A program made the position numbers and the translations under genes. A DNA stretch of 64,000 bases. Source: BOG-908 sp963795825. Lineage in GTDB: Bacteria > Pseudomonadota > Alphaproteobacteria > Acetobacterales > Acetobacteraceae. Each line of letters opens with the position of its first letter. Position 1 is the stretch's first letter. Positions 56,593 through 64,000 of this stretch are shown here, in pieces. The stretch covers positions 248,001 through 312,000 of the forward strand of contig CAWCIW010000003.1 in assembly GCA_963795825.1 (NCBI GenBank), read 5' to 3'. The notes beneath the pieces were generated by a model. It did not search any database. It was not told the origin of the DNA and saw only the letters and a list, made by a program, of their open reading frames with translations.

Positions 56593-57135
56593 TCACGAAG
56601 CCGGGTCGCGGCCATGCGCCAGGAGCGGGGTGGGTTCTGGCTGTCCCTCGTAATAATCGGCCACGCGCAGGAAGCCGTGGCGGCCGATCGCGTCGACGGC
56701 CAGCGCCCCGCTATCGGGGTAGGTGCAGATATCGGCGGGCGGCTCGGCGCCGATCGCGAGATAGACGAGATCACCGGTGTTCTGCGCGGTCGCGGGATTG
56801 GCGATCTGGTGGGCTATCCCGGTGTCCGCGGGGCAGGAGATGCAGTCGCCCGGGCGTATCTCGTGCACGATGTCGCCGTAGCGGAACACGCCCTGGCCTT
56901 CGAGCACGATGAAGATTTCGTCGGCCATAAGATGCGTGTGCGCCGGACACGCGCTATGGCCGGGCGGCACACGCGTGGCGTTCATGCCGAGGCGGCCCAT
57001 CCCGAAACGGCCTGGCCCGGCCTGCTTCATTGCCGGAGTCAGTGCGCGTTTGAAATGCGCCCAGGCTTCGGGAACGTCGGCCGCGGTTTCCGGCGCGGTG
57101 TGCAGGTTGACGATGATGGGTGGCGTTTCGGCCAT
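56593..57135 (-). CDS. Cupin-domain protein
   Basis: A 180-residue single-cupin protein starting MAETPPIIVNLHTAPETAAD. The metal-binding motif is PAHTHLMADEIFIVLEG (HxHx4E), with the second motif around DIVHEIRPGDCISCPADTGIAHQIAN. CAGGAGC precedes the ATG. It converges with pbpC. The substrate cannot be told; such proteins are often sugar- or aromatic-binding, or detoxifying. The start upstream at 57522 in the same frame is not supported. Confidence 0.8.
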   Translation of the reverse strand: MAETPPIIVNLHTAPETAADVPEAWAHFKRALTPAMKQAGPGRFGMGRLGMNATRVPPGHSACPAHTHLMADEIFIVLEGQGVFRYGDIVHEIRPGDCISCPADTGIAHQIANPATAQNTGDLVYLAIGAEPPADICTYPDSGALAVDAIGRHGFLRVADYYEGQPEPTPLLAHGRDPAS

Positions 57136-57258
57136 GGCGTGCTCCTGTGGTCGCGCGGACAAACGCGCGGCTCGTGTCGGGCGCGCTGCGGGTCGTTTGC
57201 TGTTGCCGTTGTCCGCAGCGGCGAAGTAGCAGAGCGCGCTCGTACCGGCCAGCAGGTG

Positions 57259-57489
57259 GCAGCTTCCCCGTTGCGCCGGGAGATGATTTCGCCCGTCGCG
57301 CGCAACGATTGCGGCGGGGCGCTTGACACCGCCCGCCTGGCCAGGGACATGCACGAGGGCAACGGCATCAGCCTGGAATACGATGTGATCCGGCAGATGC
57401 TGAACCTCGAGACAGCCAACACCTACGAGGTCGCGCACCACGTGCATGCGGGTATACCGGAGCGGGCGCAGACCGGGCGCGCAGCGTGA
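57259..57489 (+). pseudogene. C-terminal remnant of an acyl-CoA (glutaryl-CoA) dehydrogenase
   Basis: About 75 codons read REMISPVARNDCGGALDTAR, then LARDMHEGNGISLEYDVIRQ and MLNLETANTYEVAHHVHAG. This follows the end of glutaryl-CoA dehydrogenase, including the NGI, MLNLE and TYE motifs, but the last part is degraded (the usual TYEGTHDVHALILGRAITG reads TYEVAHHVHAGIPERAQTG). The first 300 or more residues are absent; the cupin gene lies there on the opposite strand. The stop overlaps the start of the CoA-transferase gene, a natural partner in synteny. Confidence 0.75.
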
Positions 57490-58649
57490 CGGCCGGGGCG
57501 GCCCATCCATCCGCAGCTGCAACGCCGCCGCTCGCGGGGCTGCGCGTGCTCGAGCTCGCGCGCGTGCTGGCCGGCCCGTGGATCGGCCAGACCCTGTCGG
57601 ATTTGGGTGCCGACGTGATCAAAGTGGAGAGCCCCGAGGGCGACGACACCCGCGCCTGGGGGCCGCCTTTCATCGAAGTGGCCGGCGACGTGTCGGCCGC
57701 CTATTTCCACGCCTGCAACCGCGGCAAACGGTCGATACGCGCGGATTTCCGCGACCCCTCCGATCTGGCGCGGGTGGTGGCGCTCGCCGGGCAGGCCGAT
57801 GTGCTGGTCGAGAACTTCAAGGTCGGCGGCCTGGTGCGCTACGGCCTGGATTATCCCAGCCTGGCCGCCCGCAACCCACGCCTGGTGTATTGCTCGGTGA
57901 CCGGCTTCGGCCAGGACGGCCCCAGCGCCGGCAAGGCCGGCTACGATTTCATGATCCAGGCGATGAGCGGGATCATGGACCTCACCGGCGAGCCGGACGG
58001 GCCGCCGCAGAAGATCGGCGTGGCGTTCGCGGACATCTTCACCGGGCTGTATGGCGTGATCGGCATACAGGCGGCGCTGGCGCAGCGCGCGCTGACCGGC
58101 CGCGGCCAGCATATCGACGTGGCGCTGCTCGACACCATGACCGGCGTGCTGGCGAACCAAGCGATGAACTACCTGGCCTCCGGTATCACGCCCACGCGCA
58201 TCGGCAGCGCCCACCCGAATATCGTGCCCTACCGGACCTTTCCCACGTCGGACGGCCACCTGGTGATCGCCTGCGGCAATGACGGGCAGTTCGCCCGGCT
58301 GTGCGGCGTGCTGGATGTGCCGCTTCTCGCATCGGACGCGCGCTACCTGACCAATGCCGGCCGCGTGGCAGGGCGGGTGGCGCTGGAGCAGGCGATCGGC
58401 GAACGCACCGCCGGCTGGGCCAGCGCGGATCTCACCGCCCGCCTGGATGCCGCCGGCGTGCCCGCCGCCACGGTGAATACGGTGGCGCAGGCGTTCGACG
58501 ATCCGCAGACGCGCCATCGCGGCATGCAGATCCTGTGCGACGGCGTGCCCGGCGTGCGCACGCCGCTCGTCTTTTCGGCGAGCGCGCTGTCGCTGGACCG
58601 CCGTTCACCGGCGCTGGGCGAGCACGATTCCAATCCGTCTTGGGACTGA
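57486..58649 (+). CDS. CaiB/BaiF-type (class III) CoA-transferase
   Basis: A 387-residue CoA-transferase family III enzyme. The N-terminal motif LAGLRVLELARVLAGPWIGQ and the block DLGADVIKVESPEGDDTRAW are typical. The catalytic Asp is expected in ENFKVGGLVRYGLDY-downstream GKAGYDFMIQAMSGIMDLTG, and GRGQHIDVALLDTM follows. It starts with GTG at 57486, overlapping the dehydrogenase remnant. The acyl group may be glutarate, given the neighbour, but this is an inference. The last seven codons (DSNPSWD and stop) coincide with the terminal repeat of element copy 20, so the native C-terminus was probably replaced. Confidence 0.88.
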   Translation: MTAGAAHPSAAATPPLAGLRVLELARVLAGPWIGQTLSDLGADVIKVESPEGDDTRAWGPPFIEVAGDVSAAYFHACNRGKRSIRADFRDPSDLARVVALAGQADVLVENFKVGGLVRYGLDYPSLAARNPRLVYCSVTGFGQDGPSAGKAGYDFMIQAMSGIMDLTGEPDGPPQKIGVAFADIFTGLYGVIGIQAALAQRALTGRGQHIDVALLDTMTGVLANQAMNYLASGITPTRIGSAHPNIVPYRTFPTSDGHLVIACGNDGQFARLCGVLDVPLLASDARYLTNAGRVAGRVALEQAIGERTAGWASADLTARLDAAGVPAATVNTVAQAFDDPQTRHRGMQILCDGVPGVRTPLVFSASALSLDRRSPALGEHDSNPSWD

Positions 58650-58785
58650 GTCATCGGCAGCAAGGAAGGAAGGCCTTCTTTTTCGAGAAAAAGAAGCAAA
58701 AAGCTTTTGCTGTGACGCCTGCACTGGGGGTTTTGGCTACGACTGCAAGCGCATCGACTTGCAATAGGAGCGTAGGCCGTGGGGC
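58628..58785. repeat. Truncated inverted-repeat element, copy 20
   Basis: The element is in reverse orientation: its terminal sequence TTCCAATCCGTCTTGGGACT and CATCGGCAG are followed by one GGCCTT-type arm (58670-58710). The spacer then follows (GACGCCTGCACTGGGGG; GCAAGCGCATCGACTTGCAA), and it breaks off before the second arm. Its first bases overlap the CoA-transferase stop. Confidence 0.85.
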
Positions 58786-59171
58786 ACATGCGGGAGCTGG
58801 GCGCGTCAGGTGTTTGCCTGCACGTTGGACCAGTTTGCACGCCCGGGCGGCCGGCCGGGACACCAACGTGGTTCGCGACGAGCCGAAGCTGGAGCTTGGT
58901 GGTTAGACGCACCGCCTGGGAAAACTGCACGGGCGTGCATCGTGTTGCGTGACGCCACACCGGCGCGGCAGAAATCGCGTGGCGACTTGGCACCACGCAG
59001 ATGTCCTGTTCCGGTGCCGCCGCCTGCGCGGCATCGGCCTGCCCCTGCCCGCTCAGGAGTCAGCGTTTACGTGCCGGAAATCCGGACGCACCTTCTGGCG
59101 CGGAGGGGTACTCGCATCGAGGCAATTGGAATAGGCATCCGTCTGGTCGTCGGCCAGGAAAGGGTGTCCGT
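58786..59171. other. Intergenic stretch, no supported gene
   Basis: About 385 bp between the truncated repeat and the amidohydrolase gene. No repeat arm, RNA gene or convincing frame was seen. AGGAAAGGG near 59157-59165 is the ribosome-binding site for the next gene. Confidence 0.4.
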
Positions 59172-60206
59172 TTGGAAGGCAAAGTCGCGCTCGAGGAGCA
59201 TTTCTCTACGGAACTGAACAACCGGTTCTGGAACGCGAAAAGCGAGGAGGACCGTAACGGCAAGGCTTACGCACAGGATGTGGAACGCAAGCTTCTCGAT
59301 CCTGCGCAGTGCGTTGCCGAAATGGACCGGGCCGGCATCGAGCGTTGCATCATGTCGCTCACCTCGCCGGGCGTCCAATCTGTAACGGACCCCGGCAAGG
59401 CAATAGAGCTGGCACGGGCCAGCAACGAGTATGCCAGGAGCTTCATGGCCGCGCATCCCGCGCGCTTGTCGGCCTTTGCGGCAATTCCGCTGCAGGACCC
59501 GCGCGCTGCCGTGGAAGAGCTGCAGCGGACCGTCGGCACCGGCGAGTTCGTGGGTGTCCTGGTCAATGGCTACACCGACGTGGGCGAAGGCGAGAACGTG
59601 CATTATCTCGACGAGGCGCCTCTCGAAGCGTTCTGGGCTGAGGCGGCCCGGCTCTCCGCGCCGATCTACCTGCATCCGCGCGAGCCGCTTCCCAGCCAGA
59701 CACGCGCAATAAAGGGCTACCCGGAGCTCGGCGGGTCGGCCTGGGCGTTTTTCTACGAGACCGCGACCCATGCGGTGCGCCTGATGCTGAGCGGCCTGTT
59801 CGATCGCCACCCGACGCTCCAAATCATCCTGGGCCATCTCGGCGAAAGCCTGCCTTACATGCTGCCGCGCCTGCAGCACCGGCTCGACGAGCAGCGCGAG
59901 GGGCAGAGAGGCGCCGTCGCGAAGCGGCGTCCAGGCTATTACTTCGCCAACAACTTCCACGTCACGACGAGTGGCCACTTCCATACCAAGCCATTGCTGG
60001 AGGCGATCGACCAGATCGGCGCCGATCGGGTGCTCTTCTCGGTCGATTACCCCTACGAGCAGATGGACATGGGTGCGCGTTGGTTCGACGACATGCGGCT
60101 GGATGAAGGCCTGAAGCTCCGTATCGGCCGCGAGAACGCGAACAGGCTGTTCAAGCTGGGCTTGCCGACTTTGCAAGCGTCCAACGCGGCTGCTTTCGCG
60201 TCCTGA
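59172..60206 (+). CDS. Amidohydrolase-2 family decarboxylase, gamma-resorcylate decarboxylase-like
   Basis: A 344-residue metal-dependent decarboxylase of the ACMSD / gamma-resorcylate decarboxylase group. A TTG start (59172) gives MEGKVALEEHFS, closely matching the family N-terminus with Glu8 and His10 as metal ligands. Other conserved elements are FVGVLVNGY, IYLHPREPLP (His), LIILGHLGESLPYM-like residues (QIILGHLGE) and VLFSVDYPYE (Asp ligand). Known relatives decarboxylate 2,6-dihydroxybenzoate or similar acids; the substrate here is not determined. It heads a rightward set of four genes with short gaps. Confidence 0.82.
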   Translation: MEGKVALEEHFSTELNNRFWNAKSEEDRNGKAYAQDVERKLLDPAQCVAEMDRAGIERCIMSLTSPGVQSVTDPGKAIELARASNEYARSFMAAHPARLSAFAAIPLQDPRAAVEELQRTVGTGEFVGVLVNGYTDVGEGENVHYLDEAPLEAFWAEAARLSAPIYLHPREPLPSQTRAIKGYPELGGSAWAFFYETATHAVRLMLSGLFDRHPTLQIILGHLGESLPYMLPRLQHRLDEQREGQRGAVAKRRPGYYFANNFHVTTSGHFHTKPLLEAIDQIGADRVLFSVDYPYEQMDMGARWFDDMRLDEGLKLRIGRENANRLFKLGLPTLQASNAAAFAS

Positions 60207-60273
60207 CACCAGCCGAGCGCCTGCCGGATACAAGCCTTACGGCTGCCGGTTGAACAGGAAAGGAGATGAGGCA

Positions 60274-60913
60274 ATGAAAACCGCGATCATAGGTCTCGGG
60301 AGCATCGGTTCCCGCTTGGCCAGGAACCTCGCAGGCGGCGGCCAGGCGATCATCGTCGCCGACAAGACCTTTGCCAAAGCCGAGACGCTGGCTGGCGAAC
60401 TTGGAAATGCCGCCACGCCGCTGCGGTTCGACGCGGCGCTCGACGCGGCGGATGTGCTGGTTCTGGCCATCCCCTTCGCGGCTGCCCGGGATCTCGTCTC
60501 AAGCAACCATGCGGCGCTGGCTGGCAAGATCGTCGTCGATCCGTCCAACCCCATCGAGCCGGACGGGAAAGGCGGATTTCAGAAGACGATAGCGGCCGAC
60601 CAGTCATCGGGCGAGCTGCTGTCCAGGCTGCTTCCCGAAGGTGCAGAGCTCGTCAAGGCGTTCGGGACGTTGAGTGCGGAGCTCCCTAGGGTCCGCCACA
60701 AACAGGTCACCCGAGAAAGCGGTGCTGTTCTATGCCACGGACTATCCGGAAGCCGGCCGGGTTGTGGCAGCCCTCATAGCGGCCAGCGGCTTCGCGCCGA
60801 TCAGCGTAGGCGGTATCTCGCAGTCGATCCGCATCGAGGTGGGCGGCGACCTCCACGAGTTCGGCAAGCTCGGGCGGTTGGTGTCGGCCTCGGAAGCAAA
60901 GAAGCTAATCTGA
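60274..60913 (+). CDS. NAD(P)-binding protein of the F420-dependent NADP reductase type (COG2085), one frameshift
   Basis: The start MKTAIIGLGSIGSRLARNLA contains a GxGxxG dinucleotide fold, followed by DVLVLAIPFAAARDLVSS and KIVVDPSNPIEPD. After a shift near 60690 the family sequence goes on with KAVLFYATDYPEAGRVVAAL and GGDLHEFGKLGR. Total length is about 213 codons, normal for the family. Members reduce F420 or act on small imine/metallic substrates; without evidence for F420 synthesis here I give only the fold. The ATG at 60274 has AGGAGATGAGGC upstream. Confidence 0.75.
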
Positions 60914-60999
60914 CGTTGTTTAGGCCGTTATGATTTGGGCGGGATGACGCAAGGTGCTGCCGCGAGGCCTGGCTGCCCCGATGAAGATCCACGCCGAGG

Positions 61000-62463
61000 A
61001 TGCCGACATGGATCGCCACGAAAACACACGCTCGTCATTGGATAGATGGTGAGTGGCTCGATTCGGACGTGCGGCTCGAAAGCATCAATCCCGCGACCGG
61101 GGAGGCGATCGGCACCTATGCCGAAGCGAGCGCGGCGGACGCGCTGAAAGCAGTCGGCGTCGCCCACAGGGCGTTCCAGGAAGGCGTCTGGCGAAAGGAC
61201 CGCCGCCTGCGCGCCAAGGTGCTCAACGAGATGGCGGACCGCTTCGAGGCCGCTTCTGAGGCGATTGTCGAGATGTTGAGCCTCGAGAACGGCAAGATCA
61301 AACCCGAAGCCCGCTTCGAGGTGAACATGGTGCCTGGGAAGCTGCGCTACTACGCGGCCTTGGCGCTGACGGATTATGGGCGCGCGATGGAGGTATCGCC
61401 CGGATGCTATACGACGGTACTGCGTCAGCCGATGGGTGTCGCCGGAATCATCGCGCCCTGGAACTCGCCGGTCGTGCTGTTCATCAGGAGCCTCGCGCCC
61501 GCGCTGTGCGCAGGCTGCACGGTGGTGGGCAAGCTGCCCGGCCTCACGGCCCAGACCAATGCGTTGATGTGCGCGCTATTCGCCCAGGTGACCAGCCTGC
61601 CGAAAGGCGTCCTGAACGTGTTCACCGAGATGGGGAGCGCGGGAGCGCGCGCGGTCGTCGCGTCGCCGCTCGTGCCGGTGATAAGCCTGACCGGGAGCTC
61701 GCGGACCGGCCAGCAGATGATGGCGGCAGGCGCCGTCAACATGAAGCGCTTCGGCGGCGAGCTCGGCGGCAAGACGCCCGTGCTGCTGTTCGACGATGCG
61801 GAGCTGGGCCGAGCCCTGCCTATGGTGTGCAAGGCGCTGACGACCTTCGCTGGCCAGTTCTGCATGACCGGCAGCCGTCTGCTCGTGGCGCGCTCGATCT
61901 ACGACGAGGTCCGCGAACGGCTCGGCGCGCTGCTCGCGGCGGTCAAGGTCGGCCCGGCTGCCGATCCGAGCAGCGACATGGGACCAATGATCAACATCGC
62001 CAACGTGGCCCGGGTGGACCGGCTCGTCGAAGAGGCCATCGCCCAGGGCGCCAAGGTCGTCACCCGCGGCGGTCCGGTGAAGGAAGGGCCGCTGTCGAAA
62101 GGCGCGTTCTACCGCCCCACGCTGCTGGAGATACCCGATCATGCCATCCGGATCGCGCAGGACGAGGTATTCGGGCCGGTACTGGTCATGCAGGCCTTCG
62201 ATAGCGAGGCGGAAGCCGTATCGCTCGCCAACGACAGCGCGTATGGCCTGGCCGCCTCGATCTGGTCGGCAAACGTCGATCGCCCGCTTCGCATAGCGCG
62301 GCAGATCGAGGCCGGGACCGTGTGGATCAACAACTGGGCGGTCGTCTACGACGAATCCGAGGAGGGCGGTTTCAAGCAGAGCGGTATCGGCCGCCTGAAC
62401 GGCGTCGCGGCGCTCGACGATTTCGTCGAATACCGCACCATCGTTCACGAAATCGCTCTTTGA
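61000..62463 (+). CDS. NAD(P)-dependent aldehyde dehydrogenase
   Basis: A 487-residue aldehyde dehydrogenase oxidising an aldehyde to its acid. Residues: GVAGIIAPWNSPVVLFIRSL (cofactor and oxyanion Asn), catalytic Glu254 in FGGELGGKTPVLLF, and catalytic Cys288 in TFAGQFCMTGSRLL. It ends with EEGGFKQSGIGRLNGVAALD. The usual GKPSE segment reads GKLPG, which removes the Ser/Glu that helps set the NAD(P) preference. The start at 61000 gives MPTWIATKTHARHWIDGEW. It lies between the NAD(P)-binding and beta-helix protein genes in one direction. Confidence 0.92.
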   Translation: MPTWIATKTHARHWIDGEWLDSDVRLESINPATGEAIGTYAEASAADALKAVGVAHRAFQEGVWRKDRRLRAKVLNEMADRFEAASEAIVEMLSLENGKIKPEARFEVNMVPGKLRYYAALALTDYGRAMEVSPGCYTTVLRQPMGVAGIIAPWNSPVVLFIRSLAPALCAGCTVVGKLPGLTAQTNALMCALFAQVTSLPKGVLNVFTEMGSAGARAVVASPLVPVISLTGSSRTGQQMMAAGAVNMKRFGGELGGKTPVLLFDDAELGRALPMVCKALTTFAGQFCMTGSRLLVARSIYDEVRERLGALLAAVKVGPAADPSSDMGPMINIANVARVDRLVEEAIAQGAKVVTRGGPVKEGPLSKGAFYRPTLLEIPDHAIRIAQDEVFGPVLVMQAFDSEAEAVSLANDSAYGLAASIWSANVDRPLRIARQIEAGTVWINNWAVVYDESEEGGFKQSGIGRLNGVAALDDFVEYRTIVHEIAL

Positions 62464-62479
62464 AGGAGGAGATGACGCG

Positions 62480-63727
62480 ATGAGCGGACTGACGGTCGCG
62501 ACGCGCGGCGAGCTGGTTGCGGCGGTCCACGGGGAGGCCGCCGGGGTCATTCGCGTGAGAGGCCACCTGGCCGACCTGCCTACGCTTCACCTGAAGCCCG
62601 GAATGTCGCTCTCGGGTGACGGCCCGGCCGTGCTGCGCTTCGCTCCGGGGGCGGACGGGTTGCGCCTGTCTGCCGACAACAGTGTGGACGGCCTCGAGAT
62701 CGTCGTCTCGCCCACGCGGCAGGCCATCTCCAACGGCACCGATCTCGCCTCGCTCGGCCGAATCGCGTTACTCGGGCTCACGGTGACCGGAAACGTTCGG
62801 CTGCTGGCGGCCGGACAGGTGAGAAGCGGCCATGTCGAAGCCCGAAACATCCACGTGCGCGACGCCGACGCGCGGGATTTCGAGCAGCGACCCGAGGGAT
62901 TCGGCGTTCAGGTCGTCGCCGGGGTATTCACCTTATGGAACCAGCAGGACGATCCGGGCAGCCGCCTGACGGCGAACCTGACGGCAATCAGCGCGGGGCG
63001 CCCGGGCGCCCCCGTGCGTGGCGGCGGTATTTTCGTGGGTGGGACTCCCGGCGGGGGCAGCCTCTGGATCGCCCAACTGGAGACGGGCGAAATACATAGC
63101 GACGGTGGAATACCTCCCGGCACGCCGGACCGCATCTCCGCAGGTGTCTTCGTTGTCCACGGAGCCTGGGTCGACACCGTCCGCAACACCGGCCCCGTCA
63201 CGACCTACGGCCCGAACGACATGGTGCTCGACAACTGGGGCACGGTCGGACGCTGGCAGGCGGATGCGAAGATCACCTCCTTTGGCCCCAGCGGCATCGG
63301 CTTCGTGAATTTCGGCGAGCTGGATACGCTTGAGGTGAACGGGGTCATCGAGACGTTCGGCGTCGGGGCCAGGGGTTTCAACGTGTATGCCGGGGGCGTC
63401 CGCGACGCCGCGTTCGAGCGTGTGATCACGCGGGCGGATGGCGCAGTCGGCATCCAGATCAGCCGCCCCGTCGGCCGCATCGTGGTGCGAAACGGGTTGG
63501 AGACGTATGGCCGCGTCGGTAATTCCCTGGTCAAAGGCGTGGTTTTGCAGCTTCCGGCGACGGCCCTCAGCGTGAAGCCGGGCGGGTCCGCGCGCGAGAT
63601 CAGCATCTCCGGCGGCCTGGCCTCGCACGGCATCGGCATCGAAACGCTGGAGCTGCATGGGCCCGTGGACAGGTTCAGCGTTTCGGGTTCGCTCGGTCCG
63701 GGCGGCCCCGGCTTCCAGGCTGCCTGA
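62480..63727 (+). CDS. Predicted right-handed beta-helix protein of unknown function
   Basis: A 415-residue protein without signal peptide. It is rich in Gly, Val and short strand-turn repeats (LSADNSVDGLEIVVSP, LLGLTVTGNVRLLAAG, GGGIFVGGTPGGGSLWIAQL, FGVGARGFNVYAGGVRDAAF), which suggest a parallel beta-helix. GAAGGAGGAG precedes the ATG. It starts 17 bp after the aldehyde dehydrogenase stop, so it is very probably in the same operon. I do not recognise a characterised homologue. A carbohydrate or polymer-binding role is possible from the fold but not shown. Confidence 0.68.
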   Translation: MSGLTVATRGELVAAVHGEAAGVIRVRGHLADLPTLHLKPGMSLSGDGPAVLRFAPGADGLRLSADNSVDGLEIVVSPTRQAISNGTDLASLGRIALLGLTVTGNVRLLAAGQVRSGHVEARNIHVRDADARDFEQRPEGFGVQVVAGVFTLWNQQDDPGSRLTANLTAISAGRPGAPVRGGGIFVGGTPGGGSLWIAQLETGEIHSDGGIPPGTPDRISAGVFVVHGAWVDTVRNTGPVTTYGPNDMVLDNWGTVGRWQADAKITSFGPSGIGFVNFGELDTLEVNGVIETFGVGARGFNVYAGGVRDAAFERVITRADGAVGIQISRPVGRIVVRNGLETYGRVGNSLVKGVVLQLPATALSVKPGGSAREISISGGLASHGIGIETLELHGPVDRFSVSGSLGPGGPGFQAA

Positions 63728-64000
63728 CGCCACACGCATGTCCCCGCAGCGACAAGGATTTCGTTCCACCGGCAATACACGCCCGGTTGCCGCATCGGCA
63801 CGCAAGCGGAAGGCTCTGCCAGCTTCCAGCCGGTGCGCTCTCCATCGATCATTTGCCAGAAACCTGAACTGCCGGCGAACGTGACCGCTACACCTTGCCG
63901 GGGAAGAGGCGGTAGTTGCCGAGCTACGCCGCCGCGAGAGCCCAACCACCTATCTTCAAAGCCAAGCAAGCGCGCCCTGCCCGAGGCCTCAGGCTCGCCG
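63728..64000. other. Window end without a supported gene
   Basis: The last 273 bp contain frames on both strands but none with family features or a ribosome-binding site. A gene continuing from outside the window cannot be excluded. Confidence 0.35.

Overview
The window is GC-rich chromosomal DNA from an alphaproteobacterium. The gene content and order (rpsT beside dnaA, a full mreBCD-mrdA block, the protein families present) point to Rhodospirillales, most likely Acetobacteraceae. That placement is an inference from remembered families, not a search. I saw no tRNA, rRNA, CRISPR array or complete IS transposase gene.

Layout. 0-6 kb: housekeeping genes (aroC, a GxxExxY gene, fabI, apt, a DUF2842 protein, rpsT, dnaA). 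6-15 kb: amino-acid and tRNA-modification genes (serB, miaA, ilvB, ilvN, ilvC, leuA) plus small exported proteins. 15-21 kb: the cell-shape block mreB-mreC-mreD-mrdA, then cysE. 21-32 kb: a sulfotransferase-like protein, two membrane proteins, a radical-SAM / UdgX-fusion DNA-repair pair, a PEP-CTERM protein, pdxH, a polytopic membrane protein, a TVP38 protein and dut. 32-33.3 kb: an AT-rich island with a leucine-rich-repeat protein. 33-43 kb: a hybrid histidine kinase, a secreted beta-propeller protein, an M48 protease and a metallo-beta-lactamase-fold hydrolase. 43-56.6 kb: a very large secreted protein, an alpha-2-macroglobulin with a GCTEQ thioester motif and a PBP1C, probably one operon for envelope defence or repair. 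56.6-63.7 kb: a cupin, a glutaryl-CoA dehydrogenase remnant next to a CoA-transferase, then a catabolic-looking cluster (gamma-resorcylate-decarboxylase-like amidohydrolase, NAD(P)-binding protein, aldehyde dehydrogenase, beta-helix protein).

The most striking feature is a non-coding inverted-repeat family present more than twenty times between 3 and 59 kb. Each copy has two arms built of nested palindromes around a variable spacer. The best copy (42608-42856) has terminal inverted repeats, a 3-bp target duplication and an unoccupied equivalent of its target site in the neighbouring tandem repeat, so it looks like a MITE-type mobile element. Copies lie inside operons, in the signal-peptide region of the alpha-2-macroglobulin gene, over the last codons of a CoA-transferase gene, and as orphan arms on both sides of the AT-rich island.

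Many essential genes (serB, miaA, ilvB, ilvN, mreB, mrdA) carry frameshifts while their protein families stay recognisable across frames. The density between 6.6 and 10.7 kb suggests indel errors in the sequence rather than gene death, so coordinates of those genes are outer limits.
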